A stretch of DNA of 64,000 bases from Haematobia irritans. Taxonomy: Eukaryota; Arthropoda; Insecta; Diptera; Muscidae. The notes under the pieces are model-generated. The model searched no databases, was not told the DNA's origin, and worked only from the letters and a program-made list of their open reading frames with translations. Below are positions 42,896 through 54,333 of the stretch, piece after piece. The number at the start of each line of letters is the position of its first letter. Position 1 is the first letter of the stretch. Location: the NCBI RefSeq assembly GCF_050003625.1, contig NC_134398.1:60907641-60971640 (forward strand). Reading direction: 5' to 3'. The translations under genes were made by a program, and so were the position numbers.

Positions 42896-43156
42896 CACAG
42901 AAAAAAAAAAATAAGATTTGTCTTCAATCACAAAATTAATTGATCTAATTTATTTTTAAATAAAACTTCTTCAATCATAGAAACGATAATATCTATCATC
43001 ATAGTCAATTAAAATATAAATTGGTATTAATTTTGTGATTGATTTTCATTTCAAAAAATTTTTCAATCAATTAAATTTTTAATTGATTATATTTTTTAAA
43101 GTTCAATTAAAATTTTAATTGGAACAATTTTTGCAATATTTTGTCTGTGCACGCAT
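42896..43156. mobile_element. TTAATTGA-rich MITE
   Basis: It starts ACACAGAAAAAAAAAAATAAG and ends ATATTTTGTCTGTGCACG (inverted CACAGACAAAATAT). CTTCAATCACAAAATTAATTG near the start and its inverse AATTTTGTGATTGA in the middle make most of the element self-complementary. Same family as 37.3-38.0 kb. Confidence 0.6.
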
Positions 43157-43290
43157 ATATGTAATTGCGAAACAATTTGATTTAGAAACCATACAAAAGC
43201 ATCGTTCTACGTTATTTTCTTTATGTTCACAATATCTAATTGCAAGTTGGGAAACATTAGAGCTTAAGTAATTTCAACAATTCGTAATTC

Positions 43291-43653
43291 TCATTATTGT
43301 TGTTTTTGATTTCAGCTTAAAACTATACATTGACTAAACAACAAGTGTAGCTTAACCAACATAGGAAAAGTATGATTGTCAAATTTATTTGGGCAAAGCA
43401 TTATAGACTGCAAGATGGTTGGATGTACAGCTGTTTCGGAATTACCACATTCCTCATCAGCATCCTCTATTTGCAGCAAAACTATCAATGAGAAATGTGG
43501 TAATTCCGAAACAGCTGTACATGCAACCATCTTGCAGTCTGTAGGCTTTGCCCTAATAAATTTGATAAGCATACTTTTCCTCTGTTGGTTAAGCTACACT
43601 TGTAGTTTAGTCAATGCATGGTTTTAAGCTGAAATCAAAAACAACAATAATGA
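43291..43653. repeat. Long palindrome with 166-bp arms
   Basis: Left arm 43,291-43,456 and right arm 43,488-43,653 are reverse complements with only scattered mismatches, around a 31-nt centre. Landmarks on both arms: TTGTTTTTGATTTCAGC, AAGTGTAGCTTAACCAAC, GACTGCAAGATGGTTG and CAGCTGTTTCGGAATTACC. The two overlapping 83-86 aa frames are mirror images created by the palindrome. It may be a foldback transposon or a hairpin-forming inverted duplication. Confidence 0.75.
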
Positions 43654-43848
43654 TTGAAGAGTAAACCAACAACAACAAACTAAAAATCATTTGTTCTTTC
43701 ATCCAATATTAATATTTACTATTTTTTATTTTGTACACTTTTATTAACGCATTTGAAATAAAAAGTTCAACTTATCCTTAAAAAATCAAAAACGTGTGCC
43801 AAATAATAAATAAAGAACATTTTTGAGACTATTTTTTGGTGTGATGTT

Positions 43849-44190
43849 GGGAGCCACCGTGGTGCAATGGTTAGCATGCCCGCCTTGCATACACAAGGTT
43901 GCGGGTTCGATTCCTGCTTCGACCGAACACCAAAAAGTTTTTCAGCCGTGGATTATCCCACCTCAGTAATGCTGGTGACATTTCTGAGGGTTTCAAAGCT
44001 TCTCTAAGTGGTTTCACTGCAATGTGGAACGCCGTTCGGACTCGGCTATAAAAAGGAGGTCCCTTGTCATTGAGCTTAACATGGAATCGGGCAGCACTCA
44101 GTGATAAGAGAGAAGTTCACCAATGTGGTATCACAATGGACTGAATAGTCTAAGTGAGCCTGATACATCGGGCTGCCACCTAACCTAACC
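43849..44190 (+). mobile_element. tRNA-headed SINE, copy 4 (best preserved)
   Basis: 342 bp, flanked by a perfect 13-bp TSD (TTGGTGTGATGTT at 43,836-43,848 and 44,191-44,203). It starts GGGAGCCACCG, has pol III A box TGGTGCAATGG (43,860-43,870) and B box GGTTCGATTCC (43,904-43,914), a body with TTTCTGAGGGTTTC and CGTTCGGACTCGGC, and a 3' tail TGTGGTATCACAATGGACTG..GGGCTGCCACCTAACCTAACC shared with the LINE 3' end. It is non-coding and presumably mobilised by that LINE. Confidence 0.92.
43860..43914 (+). promoter_or_regulatory. Internal pol III promoter (A and B boxes) of SINE copy 4
   Basis: A box TGGTGCAATGG at 43,860-43,870 fits TRGYNNARNGG. B box GGTTCGATTCC at 43,904-43,914 fits GGTTCRANYCC. 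The spacing of 33 bp is normal for tRNA-type promoters. Between them CCTTG/CAAGG could form an anticodon-like stem. Confidence 0.8.
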
Positions 44191-44203
44191 TTGGTGTGAT
44201 GTT

Positions 44204-45962
44204 AAAGTCGTGCTTTAGAAAAAGTTTTTAAATAACAGATTAATTTTGTAACATTTTGCTTACCTGCATTTTACACCTATTTATGCTATGTAAAGATTTC
44301 GTGAATAACAGAAAAAATATAAGATTAATGGAATTGTAGGTTCTTCAAATACATTGATGATTCAATTTGTAAGAAGATAATTCCTATATGTTTTCTCCAT
44401 TAGAAATTAGCATATAGGGCCCAAAATTGATTTATCTATCCCAACCAGATCTATACTAAATGCTGTGGAAAAGTTCATTCGTCCGAACGGGCGTGCAATA
44501 TATATTACACTTTTTCTTCTTCTTATGTCTATTCTTGTATTTCACTTATCTCCGAAAAATAATAGATATGCATTAACTACTGCCGTTGAAAAAGAACACT
44601 GAATATTTGACAATAACCAAATTTTCTCATTGCAAAAAAGTTGTAAATGCCATTTAAAATAGTCAGGATGTTATTTTATTAGATTTTTTATAAACGTTTA
44701 TTTTATATGAAATTCATCTTAATAACATATTTTTAAAATACTTTAATAACATATTTCAAAAATATTTTAAGTGAAAAAAACTCTTAATGCTTCACCTTTC
44801 CTAGAAAATCGTCCACATTTTTTTGTTTATGTCTTTTCAGAATTTCTAAATTAAATTGAATATAAAACCAACGCAGACATTGGAATTGTAAAAAATATTT
44901 TAGAAGCCAATTTGTTTAGTTTTCTATGTTTTCTTTCGTTGTTGGTCATTTCCAAATAAATGTAAACGCCTCGTTTGGTACTATCATTTCGGTTAAATGT
45001 ATTTATATGGTAGATGTGAGGCGGTCAATTCCAAATAGACGCCTTCTAAGGATTTTAGAATGAAATATTTCTTGGAATTACTGCGGATTCCTTGATAAAT
45101 AAAGCACATCGCAGAAATTGCAGCGGGTGAACAAATCCTTTTTTTTCCGAATAAAAAAATTTTATTTTTACTTTTACTTATGGGTTACACTCTGAAGGTT
45201 TAATGAAAAAGACATTTAAAACGATTTATTTAATGGTTTAATGGTAATGGCGCTAAAAAAATATGTCTGTAATAAGACCACACTCGAAAATTTTTTTTTT
45301 TCTTGGATCCAAGATTTTGACCTTCCCTTTGGTATTGATTCCGAGTCGAAGATCCGGCATCTTCATACTAAAGAAAAATGTTAAACTTAAAAATGTTTTT
45401 CTTTACTTTAAGGAAAAATCGCCTTACATAAAAAACCTCCGACTTCAACGGAGGGACGAAAATTTCCAAAATTTATGTCCTATATATAATGAAAACATTT
45501 TTTAAACTACCTTTTAAGTAATTTTGTTTTTAAGTTTATGCCGCGAACAAATATGTTTTATTGTTTGCGTGTAGAACCTTTATATGGTCACTAGAAGCAT
45601 TAGGTGGTCACAAATCCAGATATATTTTTTTATGTGTTATATGTCATTTAACTGATGGACTTATTGAAGTCGAAAATAGTTTTTCTTTAATACTTCGAGT
45701 TTTTGTCGTTGATTAGAATGGACGAAGAGTATGTAGTTACTGAGTTTGTGACAATTTAATTATTCATAAGTGGCTTTATATGAGCAGAAAAAAATGGGTA
45801 ATTGAATAATTTTTCTCTAATTTTTTTTTTTAAATTGTTTTATTATATTTGAAGTTATAAGTATGTATGCGTTTATGCATTTGTTGAGGACACAATGTAA
45901 ATTTGGAATGATTATTTATTGTTGAATGTGATTATTTATTGTGGAAAGAGTGTATACAAATA
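44204..45962. other. Unassigned AT-rich DNA
   Basis: No supported gene. Around 45,520-45,640 there are fragments of the GTCACTAGAAG/ATGGTCAC MITE type (compare 7.4-8.5 kb) and of TATGCCGCGAACAAAT (compare 10,440 inverted). The 80-aa frame at 45,263 has no domain. Confidence 0.4.
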
Positions 45963-46480
45963 AAGTAATCCGTCGATTTACGTCGCCTCGGTTTACGTTG
46001 TGCCATTCGATTAACGTCGTCGATTTTTGCGGAAATGCCTTCCATAAATGAAATAAGTACTAACGATGACGATGACATCGAAATATTTATTTCTGAAATC
46101 CTTACCTAAAATTCGTCAAATTCTGATTGATATTGCAAATATAACGCAATTATCGATGTGGCGATGTTTTTTTATATGTATACAACGTAACGGTTTTTCA
46201 TTTGTTTATGAACTTAATTTTGAAACCCTGCTATTTTTTAATAATGAATTGTTATTTGTTTGTTCATATGTTTGCTTTATGTATATATATTTATTTATTT
46301 TTTTATGAATGAAAGAGTGAATTACCTTTATTTTTAAGTTTGTTTTTATTATTTACGCGTACATACATACATAATTAAATGGACTTAGGCGTAAGTGTAA
46401 GCAATTTTTAAATCGGTTTACGTTTCGTTTAACGTCGTCAAATTCAGGAACCAATCACGATGTAAATCGAAGAATTACTG
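45963..46480. mobile_element. pogo/Tigger-like MITE
   Basis: The left end AAGTAATCCGTCGATTTACG and the inverted right end CAGTAATTCTTCGATTTACA pair over about 23 bp, with further GGTTTACG and AACGTCGTC subterminal repeats on each side. Both ends are flanked by TA (45,961-45,962 and 46,481-46,482). CAGTA-starting TIRs with a TA target are typical of the pogo/Tigger branch of Tc1/mariner. 518 bp. The 80-aa frame inside has no transposase motif. Confidence 0.65.
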
Positions 46481-46482
46481 TA

Positions 46483-48561
46483 GTGGATGTTTGCTTGCGC
46501 GGAATTAGAATCGAAAATAAAGAAGGGTATAGATGAGTAATAAATTTCTAAATTATTTTTATTTTTTTTCTCTAATTACATCCTTTTCCCTCCAACGATA
46601 AAAATTTTTGATAAAGATTACAACATTTCAAATTAACATCATCTTAATTAGGAGAAGAACATGAGTTTAGTTTGACTAAAAATATATTTGCCATAATTCT
46701 CATGGCAATTGAACATGCTTTTCTTTTCTACTTACATCTATATGTAAACGATAAAAATGGTTTTATCGCTACAGAAAAACCAAAAAATTGTATGGTAGAA
46801 AAAAACAGATACGTCATTTATATTTTGCCGAATTTAATAAGGTTTAATCACATAGCATAAAAAATTTATATTTTACTTTACTTTGAATTATGATTCATAT
46901 AAATAGGCGACAATAAAAAATACTTGTGGCAATGACAGGGTTAGGATAATTGTTGTAACCTTTAGAATATCAAACTAGATTACGTGTAGCAAAAGCATTA
47001 ACAAATAGAATCTTCAGTTGACGGTAAGCCATTAATCGCAAGCCAAATATACTGCTAGAAGTAGGGACACAAGAGATTATAGTAATCAGTTTTTCACCTC
47101 AACTGCCATCAAATTTCCCAATATCTTCCAGACTTTCTGAAAAACGTATTGATATTCATCATGAAATATCTGGACAATTTCAAAATCTAAATATGTTATA
47201 TTGGCAAATATCAGAGTGCTATGTACTTTTTAGTGCGCCCTCAACCATATATTATTAATTTTATTTGAATTAAAATTTTTAATTTAATTTAAAATTGTTA
47301 TGGTGATTTCGATTCGAATAAAAGTTGCAACATTTTGAAAATTGATTGCATAATTTGAGATAAACTATCATAGGACCCCTCACGATATTATGAATTAACA
47401 ATAATTTTGGAATGACACTATCATTTGGGCGAAAATATAATGACGGTAAAAGTAGTTTAACAATAAGGGAACATGTATTTTCCGAAACGAAATCGCCCAA
47501 AGAGAAAAACCCTAAGCTTCACTCTCCATATTATCAATATTTTAAAAAATTTAGTAAAGACTTCAAACAGTGAAACGATTCATTTATTTATGTTTGTTAA
47601 AATCGTTATTATACTAACAAAAAAATAATAAATTCATAAAAAAGAAAACCATGGCAGCTAAAGTAGGTTAGTAGAACGATACATTATATTCAATTTATTC
47701 AATTATTTTGAATGATATGGAAATATATTGTCGAACGATGATACAATAACGTTTTTTGTTCCAAGATATTTCTATATTCTCAATACACAGTATTTATCAA
47801 TCAATGCGTAAATATACGCCTCAGAATACAGTACAATGTACAACTATCACACTTTTATTTATTCATTATTTTAAGTAATAACATGGTTAAAATTTATTGC
47901 ATTCAAGTTTCCTTAAATTTATCTATTTTTGTCTATAAATAACAGTCAACTCCTCCGTCTCATGCAATTTAATGAAATATTTTGTACGATAACAAAAAAA
48001 AACTACGTACGATAGTGACAGGCCATGTGTATTTAATTTGGTCAATAAATCATTTGATAACATCGATTACATCACTATTGACGTTAGTGTATTTTACGTT
48101 ATACGATATAAAATACTCTCCTCTCCCACAGCGTGGAGGCTAGTGTAGTGTAGAAATTACAATCTTGTCAGCGGTGGCGTATGAGTTTTCCACTGACACT
48201 GTTGAACATTGTTGTAACGTATACGCTTAGGGGATCCACGGAGGATTATTGTAAACGAAACGAAACATGACATAATCTACGACAAATCATCAAATGTCAA
48301 TATTTGATATACGAATGAATTATAGGAGTATTATTACTCTTTGTGGGATAAGGAACTGTGTGTGTATGTGTGAGTTTACATGTATTATGATCCGTAAAGA
48401 TTGATGGATGATAGAGACTGGAAGCATTTCTCTTATTTTAGGGGGAACCATGTTATTGTTATGTTTTGGTATTTTAAAGTAAAAAATTCGTTGATGAATC
48501 TTAAGAATTCTATGATATAGAAAATTTTGTCAAAATTTTATTTCTATAGAAAATTTTCTCC
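46483..48561. other. Unassigned AT-rich DNA
   Basis: No gene or repeat recognised with confidence. 48,520-48,560 has the simple motif GAAAATTTTGTCAAAATTTTATTTCTATA that is common as a dispersed AT repeat. Confidence 0.4.
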
Positions 48562-48618
48562 TTCTGGTCGTTTCAAATATATACACTTTCTTATAATACT
48601 CTGTACCTCAGTGTGGTG
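48562..48618 (-). mobile_element. Short family 1 Helentron-like 5' fragment
   Basis: Read inverted: CCACACTGAGGTACAGAGTATTATAAG..GTGTATATATTTGAAACGACCAGAAGGAG, the order of the family 1 start. Confidence 0.5.
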
Positions 48619-49136
48619 TTCACGTTTCACATTTGCGGACGAATGTAGTAGAGACAATATTCCTCTAAAAAATGTTGAGATCCTGTAATAAAAAGTAAAA
48701 TATCCTCATTTTGGAATATGTTTATTTCTTCAATGACCGCTATATTCGTGAACTAAAATAAAGTTAAATCGGTTATAAAAAATATGTCTGGGGATGTAAA
48801 TATTTTAAATATTATTTTTGTTTTTTATTCACAATAAAATTTAGAAATTTTAAACTCGTTGGAAAAACAGCGAAAACAAAAAAAAAAAAAATAGAGATAA
48901 TCTCAAAAAAACTTATTGTGAAATGAAAGTAGTAGTAGTAATGGCTTTGAAGTTCAAAAATTTATTTTGTCGCGAATCTAAAATACAGGCTCCCTTTTAG
49001 CTGGCTGGTGTAATTTTTCAACGCTTTGAAAGTAGAGTTCATTTTATGCAGTTCACTCGAATGACTGACATCTTGATTTCGGAAGGAAATGAAGAAGCCA
49101 CGACATACTGTAATTAATTATTATTAAACTCAATTT
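48619..49136. other. Unassigned DNA
   Basis: No gene or repeat recognised. Confidence 0.4.
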
Positions 49137-49442
49137 TTAGGTTAGGTTGGGTTAGATATAGTGGCAGCCCGATATTTCAGTCTCTCTTAGACTATTCAGT
49201 CCATATTGAAACCACAGTGGTGAACTTTTCTCTTATCACTGAGCGCTACCTGATTCTATGATTACCTCAATGACAAGTGACCTCATTTTTATGGCCGAGT
49301 TCGAACGGTGTTACACATTGCACTGAAACCACATAGAGAAGCATTGTTGGGATAATCCACCACTGAACAACTTTTTGCTGTTTGGTCAGAACTGGGTTTA
49401 AACCCACGAATCTGTGTAAGCAAGGCCGGCAGGCTAACCATT
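49137..49442 (-). mobile_element. Degraded SINE copy
   Basis: Minus-strand copy with the TTAGG-pentamer tail, GTGGCAGCCCGAT and most of the body, but many substitutions. A deletion removes the CTCAGAAATGTCACCAGC segment, and the head is lost after GGCTAACCATT. No clear TSD. Confidence 0.7.
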
Positions 49443-49633
49443 CTTTCTATTTCATGCCGTTTCAGTTTAAGATCATCAAATAAGTTTCTGAAGTTTTAAA
49501 CGTAGTCGTCAGTAATAACTTTTATTTGAAATTTACTGAGTTCGCACTCTTTATAGTACACTCCAAAATGTCTAAACTTAGCGCAGTATTTCATAATGAC
49601 TACTGGAGTATCCGGAGTCTCGTTAAAAAGGCT

Positions 49634-49678
<45 letters not shown>

Positions 49679-50521
49679 CAGTTTTGTTTTATCAACCCGT
49701 GGATTTCCTTTTTAAATTTTTTCATTTACTATAACAAAAAGTTTCTTCATTAAGAGTGCTTTATTTCATAATCGAATAATTTGGCAGATTTGTAATGGAT
49801 AGAGCTAAGTGAAATTCATATGAATCTATCTCTGCATATTTAGAATCAATATTTATTTACGGGTTAATTGTTTTATATGTAGAGGATTTAAATAACATAT
49901 TATATTCTATTTAATTGATAAGGCACTCAACATTCTGTTAAGTGATTCTCATAATGGTATCAAAATCATTTGTATGTATAAAATTTATTGTAATATTTTT
50001 ATAAATTCACTTCCGCAAATTTTCAATATATTCATTTTTTCTTCTTTCTTGTAAGTTTATATATTGATAGGATTTTTGATATAAATACCAAAATTTAATT
50101 AAATATTGGTTCATTTGATTACAATGATAAAAACGATTAAATATCCTGAGGGAGATTCAGATTGGCTTCATTACTTTTTTGTTTTTTGTTTGTTTTGTTT
50201 TCCATATACAATTTGACATTTGATACACGACACGTTAAAATTTGTATGTAGTTTTTTAAATTAAATTCATAGGCATGTAAAATAAAGCAAAATGAATAAC
50301 AAATTGTCTCTACTATTCCAACTATAATGTCATGCTTTTTAGGGTTTCACACTCTCAAAAAAAAAAAAAAAAAAAAAAACGTAAATAATTTTCAACTTGC
50401 AATAGTTATACATTTTAAATGAAAGCACCAGAAAATTAGATTATAGATATGAATTATTGCAGAAACGGGCTTAACTGCACTTAAATGGTATATCACCAAA
50501 TGTCTTAATTTTGGAATATGT
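49443..50521. other. AT-rich DNA with homopolymer runs
   Basis: A T39 run at 49,636-49,674 and an A23 run at 50,357-50,379. No supported gene; the 75-aa frame crosses the T run. Confidence 0.5.
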
Positions 50522-50529
50522 TACCGTGC

Positions 50530-50741
50530 CGACCTGGAAAACGTTAGCTTAAGCAGTCTGCTAATGTTTTTGGAACAATCTGGTTGGTTGAACAGAAGAA
50601 AATAATCGGGAAAGTTCAACGGTTAAAACTAGAAGTGCCCATATGTAATAGGTACTTTTAGTTAATGTGGTATCACAATGGACTGAATAGTCTAAGTGAG
50701 CCTGAATCTTAATCGGGCTGCCACTTTAACCTAACCTAACC
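50530..50741 (+). mobile_element. 5'-truncated LINE, copy C
   Basis: The last 212 bp of the same LINE family: the final codons (ADLENVSLSSLLMFLEQSGW..), stop, 3' UTR and tail TGTGGTATCACAATGGACTG..GGGCTGCCACTTTAACC plus CTAACCTAACC. Flanked by an 8-bp TSD TACCGTGC (50,522-50,529 and 50,742-50,749). A clear example of extreme 5' truncation. Confidence 0.85.
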
Positions 50742-50749
50742 TACCGTGC

Positions 50750-51905
50750 TTGGTATGAAAAAGATCTGGTTGTCTCAAAAATTTCACCTAACTATCAGCA
50801 TAACCTTTCGAGAAACAATCCTGGTTGTGCGATAATTTCTTAAGCTACACCATTAGTATTATATCTTCTTTTTGTCTCCTGTTATTTCGCTTCAAAAAAG
50901 TATCGCACACGCAAAGAAATAAAGACGTTTGAAAAACGTGTATCGAAAACCTTGTTCGTTTGTTACTGTTTTTTAAATTTCTTCTTTTTTTGAAATTCAA
51001 ACATTGAACACCAAAAAATTTTGCTACATAATTTTTATTTTTGCAATAAAAACAATACTCTTTATTCAAAAATCACAGTTCATTATTTCGTTTATAGCTA
51101 GCACTATTCTTTTCTGACTTTAAGATTTAAATAAGACACATTTATAAAGCCGAACACTATTTCGAAATCTTACATTATTGTGCTAAACTATCAATTTTTT
51201 TCACTGTTACTTTTCTTTAATAATTCATTTTAAAGAAAATAAACTTTTTAAATGTTGCTTTGGACAATTCCCCGCCAAGTTATAATAAAATTTGCTAAAA
51301 AATGTTATAATGTTGTTCTGTTTTTATTGATTTATTTGTGATTTTAGCGGCTAATAGTGGACGACTAAGGGGTAAATTTATTTTAAATTAAACTATACTG
51401 TGTTTATAAAAATAGCGGCTTCACAAAGTATTGGCCTACAAACTTTATCGTCCGCGATTTGATTCTTTGTCCAGACGAAAGATAAAATTTAAAAAAAATT
51501 ATAAAATGGAATAGTTTTTTTCTATACTCTTTGTAGTATAGGAAAAGCCGATAAGAACTAAATAATCCTCGCGGAAGTTAAAAGAATGTGAGGAAAGGTG
51601 CAACTAGTCAGAAAATGTAAAAAATATATATATTATTTTAGTTAGTCCTGTAAAAAACAACATTTATGATAAAAAGAATATAATTTTCTTCCAAAGAAAT
51701 TTCGTTGCGGCAAAAAGCTGCAATGTCAAGGACAAATTTTGAAATACGAATTTCTCCATAAAAGTCATATGTGTTTGAAGTTAGGCCACTTTTCATTTAA
51801 GGAAATAATCATTAAATTAACCGAAATATTGAATCTTTGAATTATAAATAAAAAATCTTCCAATATAGACTAAGACTTAGATTGAGGTTCTTGCCTCTTT
51901 GATTT
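50750..51905. other. Unassigned AT-rich DNA
   Basis: No gene or repeat recognised. The 74-aa minus-strand frame has no domain. Confidence 0.45.
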
Positions 51906-52046
51906 ACAGCCTGTTTCTGTATGTCGAACGAGCTCTATCGATCGACTGAAATGCACAGAAACAACTGCTTTTTCCTTATAAATTCAGCTGTTTGTCTCCA
52001 TTTCAGTCGATCGATAGTGCTTGTTCGACATACATAAACAGGCTGT
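51906..52046. mobile_element. 141-bp palindromic MITE
   Basis: Arms of 48 bp (51,906-51,953 and 51,999-52,046) with three mismatches, starting ACAGCCTGTTT, containing GTATGTCGAAC and CTATCGATCGACTGAAATG, around a 45-bp centre. Almost the whole element is stem. Non-coding. Confidence 0.7.
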
Positions 52047-52319
52047 TGAAGTTATTATTTGTATACCCACCACCATAAAATGGTGACGGGGGTATAATAA
52101 GTTTGTCATTCCGTTTGTAACACATCGAAATATCGATTTCCGACTATATAAAGTATATATATTCTTGATCAGGGAGAAATTCTAAGACGATATAAGCATG
52201 TCCGTCTGTCTGTCTGTTGTAATCACGCTACAGCCTTCAATAATGGCGCTATCGTCCCGAAATTTGGCACAGATTCGTTTTTTGTTTGCAGGCAGGTCAA
52301 GTTCGAAGATGGGTTATAT

Positions 52320-53490
52320 CGGTCCAAGTTTTGATATAGTCCCCATATAAACCGACCTCCCTATTAGAGGTCTTGGGCCTATAAAAACCGTAGTTTTTAT
52401 CCGATTTGCTTGAAATTGGAAATCTAAAAGTATTTTGGAACCATAAAGAGGTGTGTCGAAAATGGTCCCTATCGGTCCATGTTTTGGTATAGCCCCCATA
52501 TAGACCGATCTCCCGATTTTGCTTCTTGGGCGTCTAGAAACTATATTTACCATCCGATTTGCCTGAAATTGGAAATCTTTAGGTATTTTGGAACCATAAA
52601 GAGGTGTGTCGAAAATGGTCCGTATCGGTATATGTTTTGGTATAGCCCCCATATAGACCGATCTCCCGATTTTGCTTCTTGGGCGTCTAGAAACTATATT
52701 TACCATCCGATTTGCCTGAAATTGGAAATCTAGAAGTATTGTGGGACTATAAAGAGGTGTGTCGAAAATGGTCCGTATCGGTCCATGTTTTGGTATAGCC
52801 CCCATATAGGCCGGTCTCCCGATTTTGCTTCTTACGCGTCTAGAAACAGTATTTTCTATCCGATTTGTCTGAAATAGAAAATCTGGAGGTATTGTGGGAC
52901 TATAAAGAGGTGTGTCAAAAATGGTCCGTATCGGTCCATGTTTTGGTATAGCCCCAATATACATCGATCTCCTGATTTTGCTTCTTACGCGTCTAGAAAC
53001 AGTATTTTCTATCCGATTTGTATGAAATTTAACATCTAGAGGTATTTTGCGACCATAAAGAAGTGTGTCGAAAATGGTCTCTATCGGTCCTTGTTTTGGT
53101 ATAGCCCCCATATAAACCAACCTCCCGATTTGGAGTCTTGGGCCTATATGTATGTATTTTTTATCCAATGTGCCTGAAATTGAAAATATAGAGGTATTTG
53201 AGGACCATAAAAAGGTATGTCGAAAATGGTGTCCATCGGTTCATGTTTGGTATTGCCCCCATATAGACTGACCTCCCGATTTTGCTTCTAGGTCTTCTAA
53301 AAACTATATTTACCATGCGATTTGCCTGAAATTGGAAATCTAGATGTATTTGAGGACCATAAAAAGGTGTGCCGAAAATGGTGCCCATCGGTCCATGTTT
53401 TGGTATAGCCCCAATATAGATCGATCTCCCGGCTTTATTTCTTGGGCTTCTAGAATCCGTAGTTTTTATACGATTTGCTTGAAATTAGTA
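52320..53490 (+). repeat. 153-bp tandem array (eight units)
   Basis: Spacing between successive unit markers is 153, 153, 153, 153, 153, 152 and 152 bp. Because 153 is 51 codons, one minus-strand frame stays open over 284 codons (52,314-53,168), repeating MGAIPKHGPIRTIFDTPLY. That frame has no start context, domain or separate codon signature, so it is treated as a by-product of the repeat. Confidence 0.9.
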
Positions 53491-53502
53491 ATCTATAATG
53501 AA

Positions 53503-53650
53503 ATTTTAGACAAACAAAATTTCCTTTTCTTATAAAGTATTTTCGTTTATTCAACGATTGTCTCTAAAATTTGTGTCAAAAAAAAAAAAAAACTTTGCTT
53601 GTCTAAAATTACGTTTCTCAAAAAAGAAAACACTTCTTTCATGGTCATGA
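53503..53650. mobile_element. MITE with TTTTAGACAA ends nested in family 2 element
   Basis: GAAATTTTAGACAAACAAAATT on the left is mirrored by TTGCTTGTCTAAAATTACG on the right, followed by TCAAAAAAGAAAACACTTCTT. Same family as 31,228-31,430. An A15 run lies in the centre. Confidence 0.5.
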
Positions 53651-54333
53651 AAATTGCTTGAAACTGAAAGTAGAATTTCCAGATTTAACTCATCGTATTT
53701 TTTTAAATAATGGCGGAAAAAATCTACAGATTTAAGATTTAAAATCAAGGCGTAATTTCATCATATACACGATATGTTTATAATTCTCTATAACTCAAAC
53801 AAAATTGGTTCTCATAAATCCAGAATCTGATCTGGTCTTCATAGGTAAAATCTTTAAAGTTTGTCTTCGGGAACTGACTTGCTTGGGAAAAGATTTGTCA
53901 TCAAACCCCCTACAATTCTATATATTATCAAGTAACCCACTACGACGAAGAGTTTTCAAAGTAAACTATTATATTTGATTCATGGTGGTGGGTATTTAAG
54001 ATTCGTCCCGGCCGAATTTACTGCTTTATATACTTGTTTTTTATTAAGAATGTTTTATTTAAGTTTCATTTATTTATTTGTGTGATTTTAGTACAACTAG
54101 ACATAAAATTTTATAAATGACTGTATTAAAAATAAATGACTGTGCAACAAGTAAGCAATAATCAATAAAAAAATTAAATTTTATGTGTATAAATAAATAT
54201 GATAATTTTATAATTGTACGTTTGAAGTATCAGTTATAGTTTGGATTTTTGGATTTTTATACTTACAATTATTTATAAATTGTTAGCTTTTTAAAAATAT
54301 CGCAAGAATGAAATTTCAATAAGTGCCAATCTG

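Larger units (their letters stand above)
52062..54040 (+). mobile_element. Helentron-like element, family 2, full length with tandem array
   Basis: 5' end GTATACCCACCACCATAAAATGGTG..GGGGTATAATAAG; then CCGACTATATAAAGTATATA, TTCTTGATCAG and GTCCGTCTGTCTGTCTGTTG, very close to DINE-1. Central array of eight units marked by GTTTTGGTATAGCCCCCATA at 52,328 (variant), 52,481, 52,634, 52,787, 52,940, 53,093, 53,245 and 53,397. 3' end GTGGTGGGTATTTAAG, hairpin TTCG-CCCGG-CGAA type, then a short spacer and CTTGTTTT. A MITE sits inside at 53.5 kb. No Rep/helicase gene. Confidence 0.8.

Noticed and set aside
43312..43627. Two overlapping 83-86 aa frames with similar sequence on opposite strands
   Set aside because: They are mirror images generated by the palindrome at 43,291-43,653.
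43860..43914. Functional tRNA gene
   Set aside because: A and B boxes are present, but the acceptor stem does not pair, the anticodon loop is not standard and the unit continues into a SINE body; the same head occurs in at least six copies.
52314..53168. 284-aa open frame on the minus strand with 51-residue repeats (longest frame in the window)
   Set aside because: It coincides with a 153-bp tandem array inside a non-coding Helentron-like element. The period is a multiple of three, which keeps one frame open by chance; the same units elsewhere carry stops.
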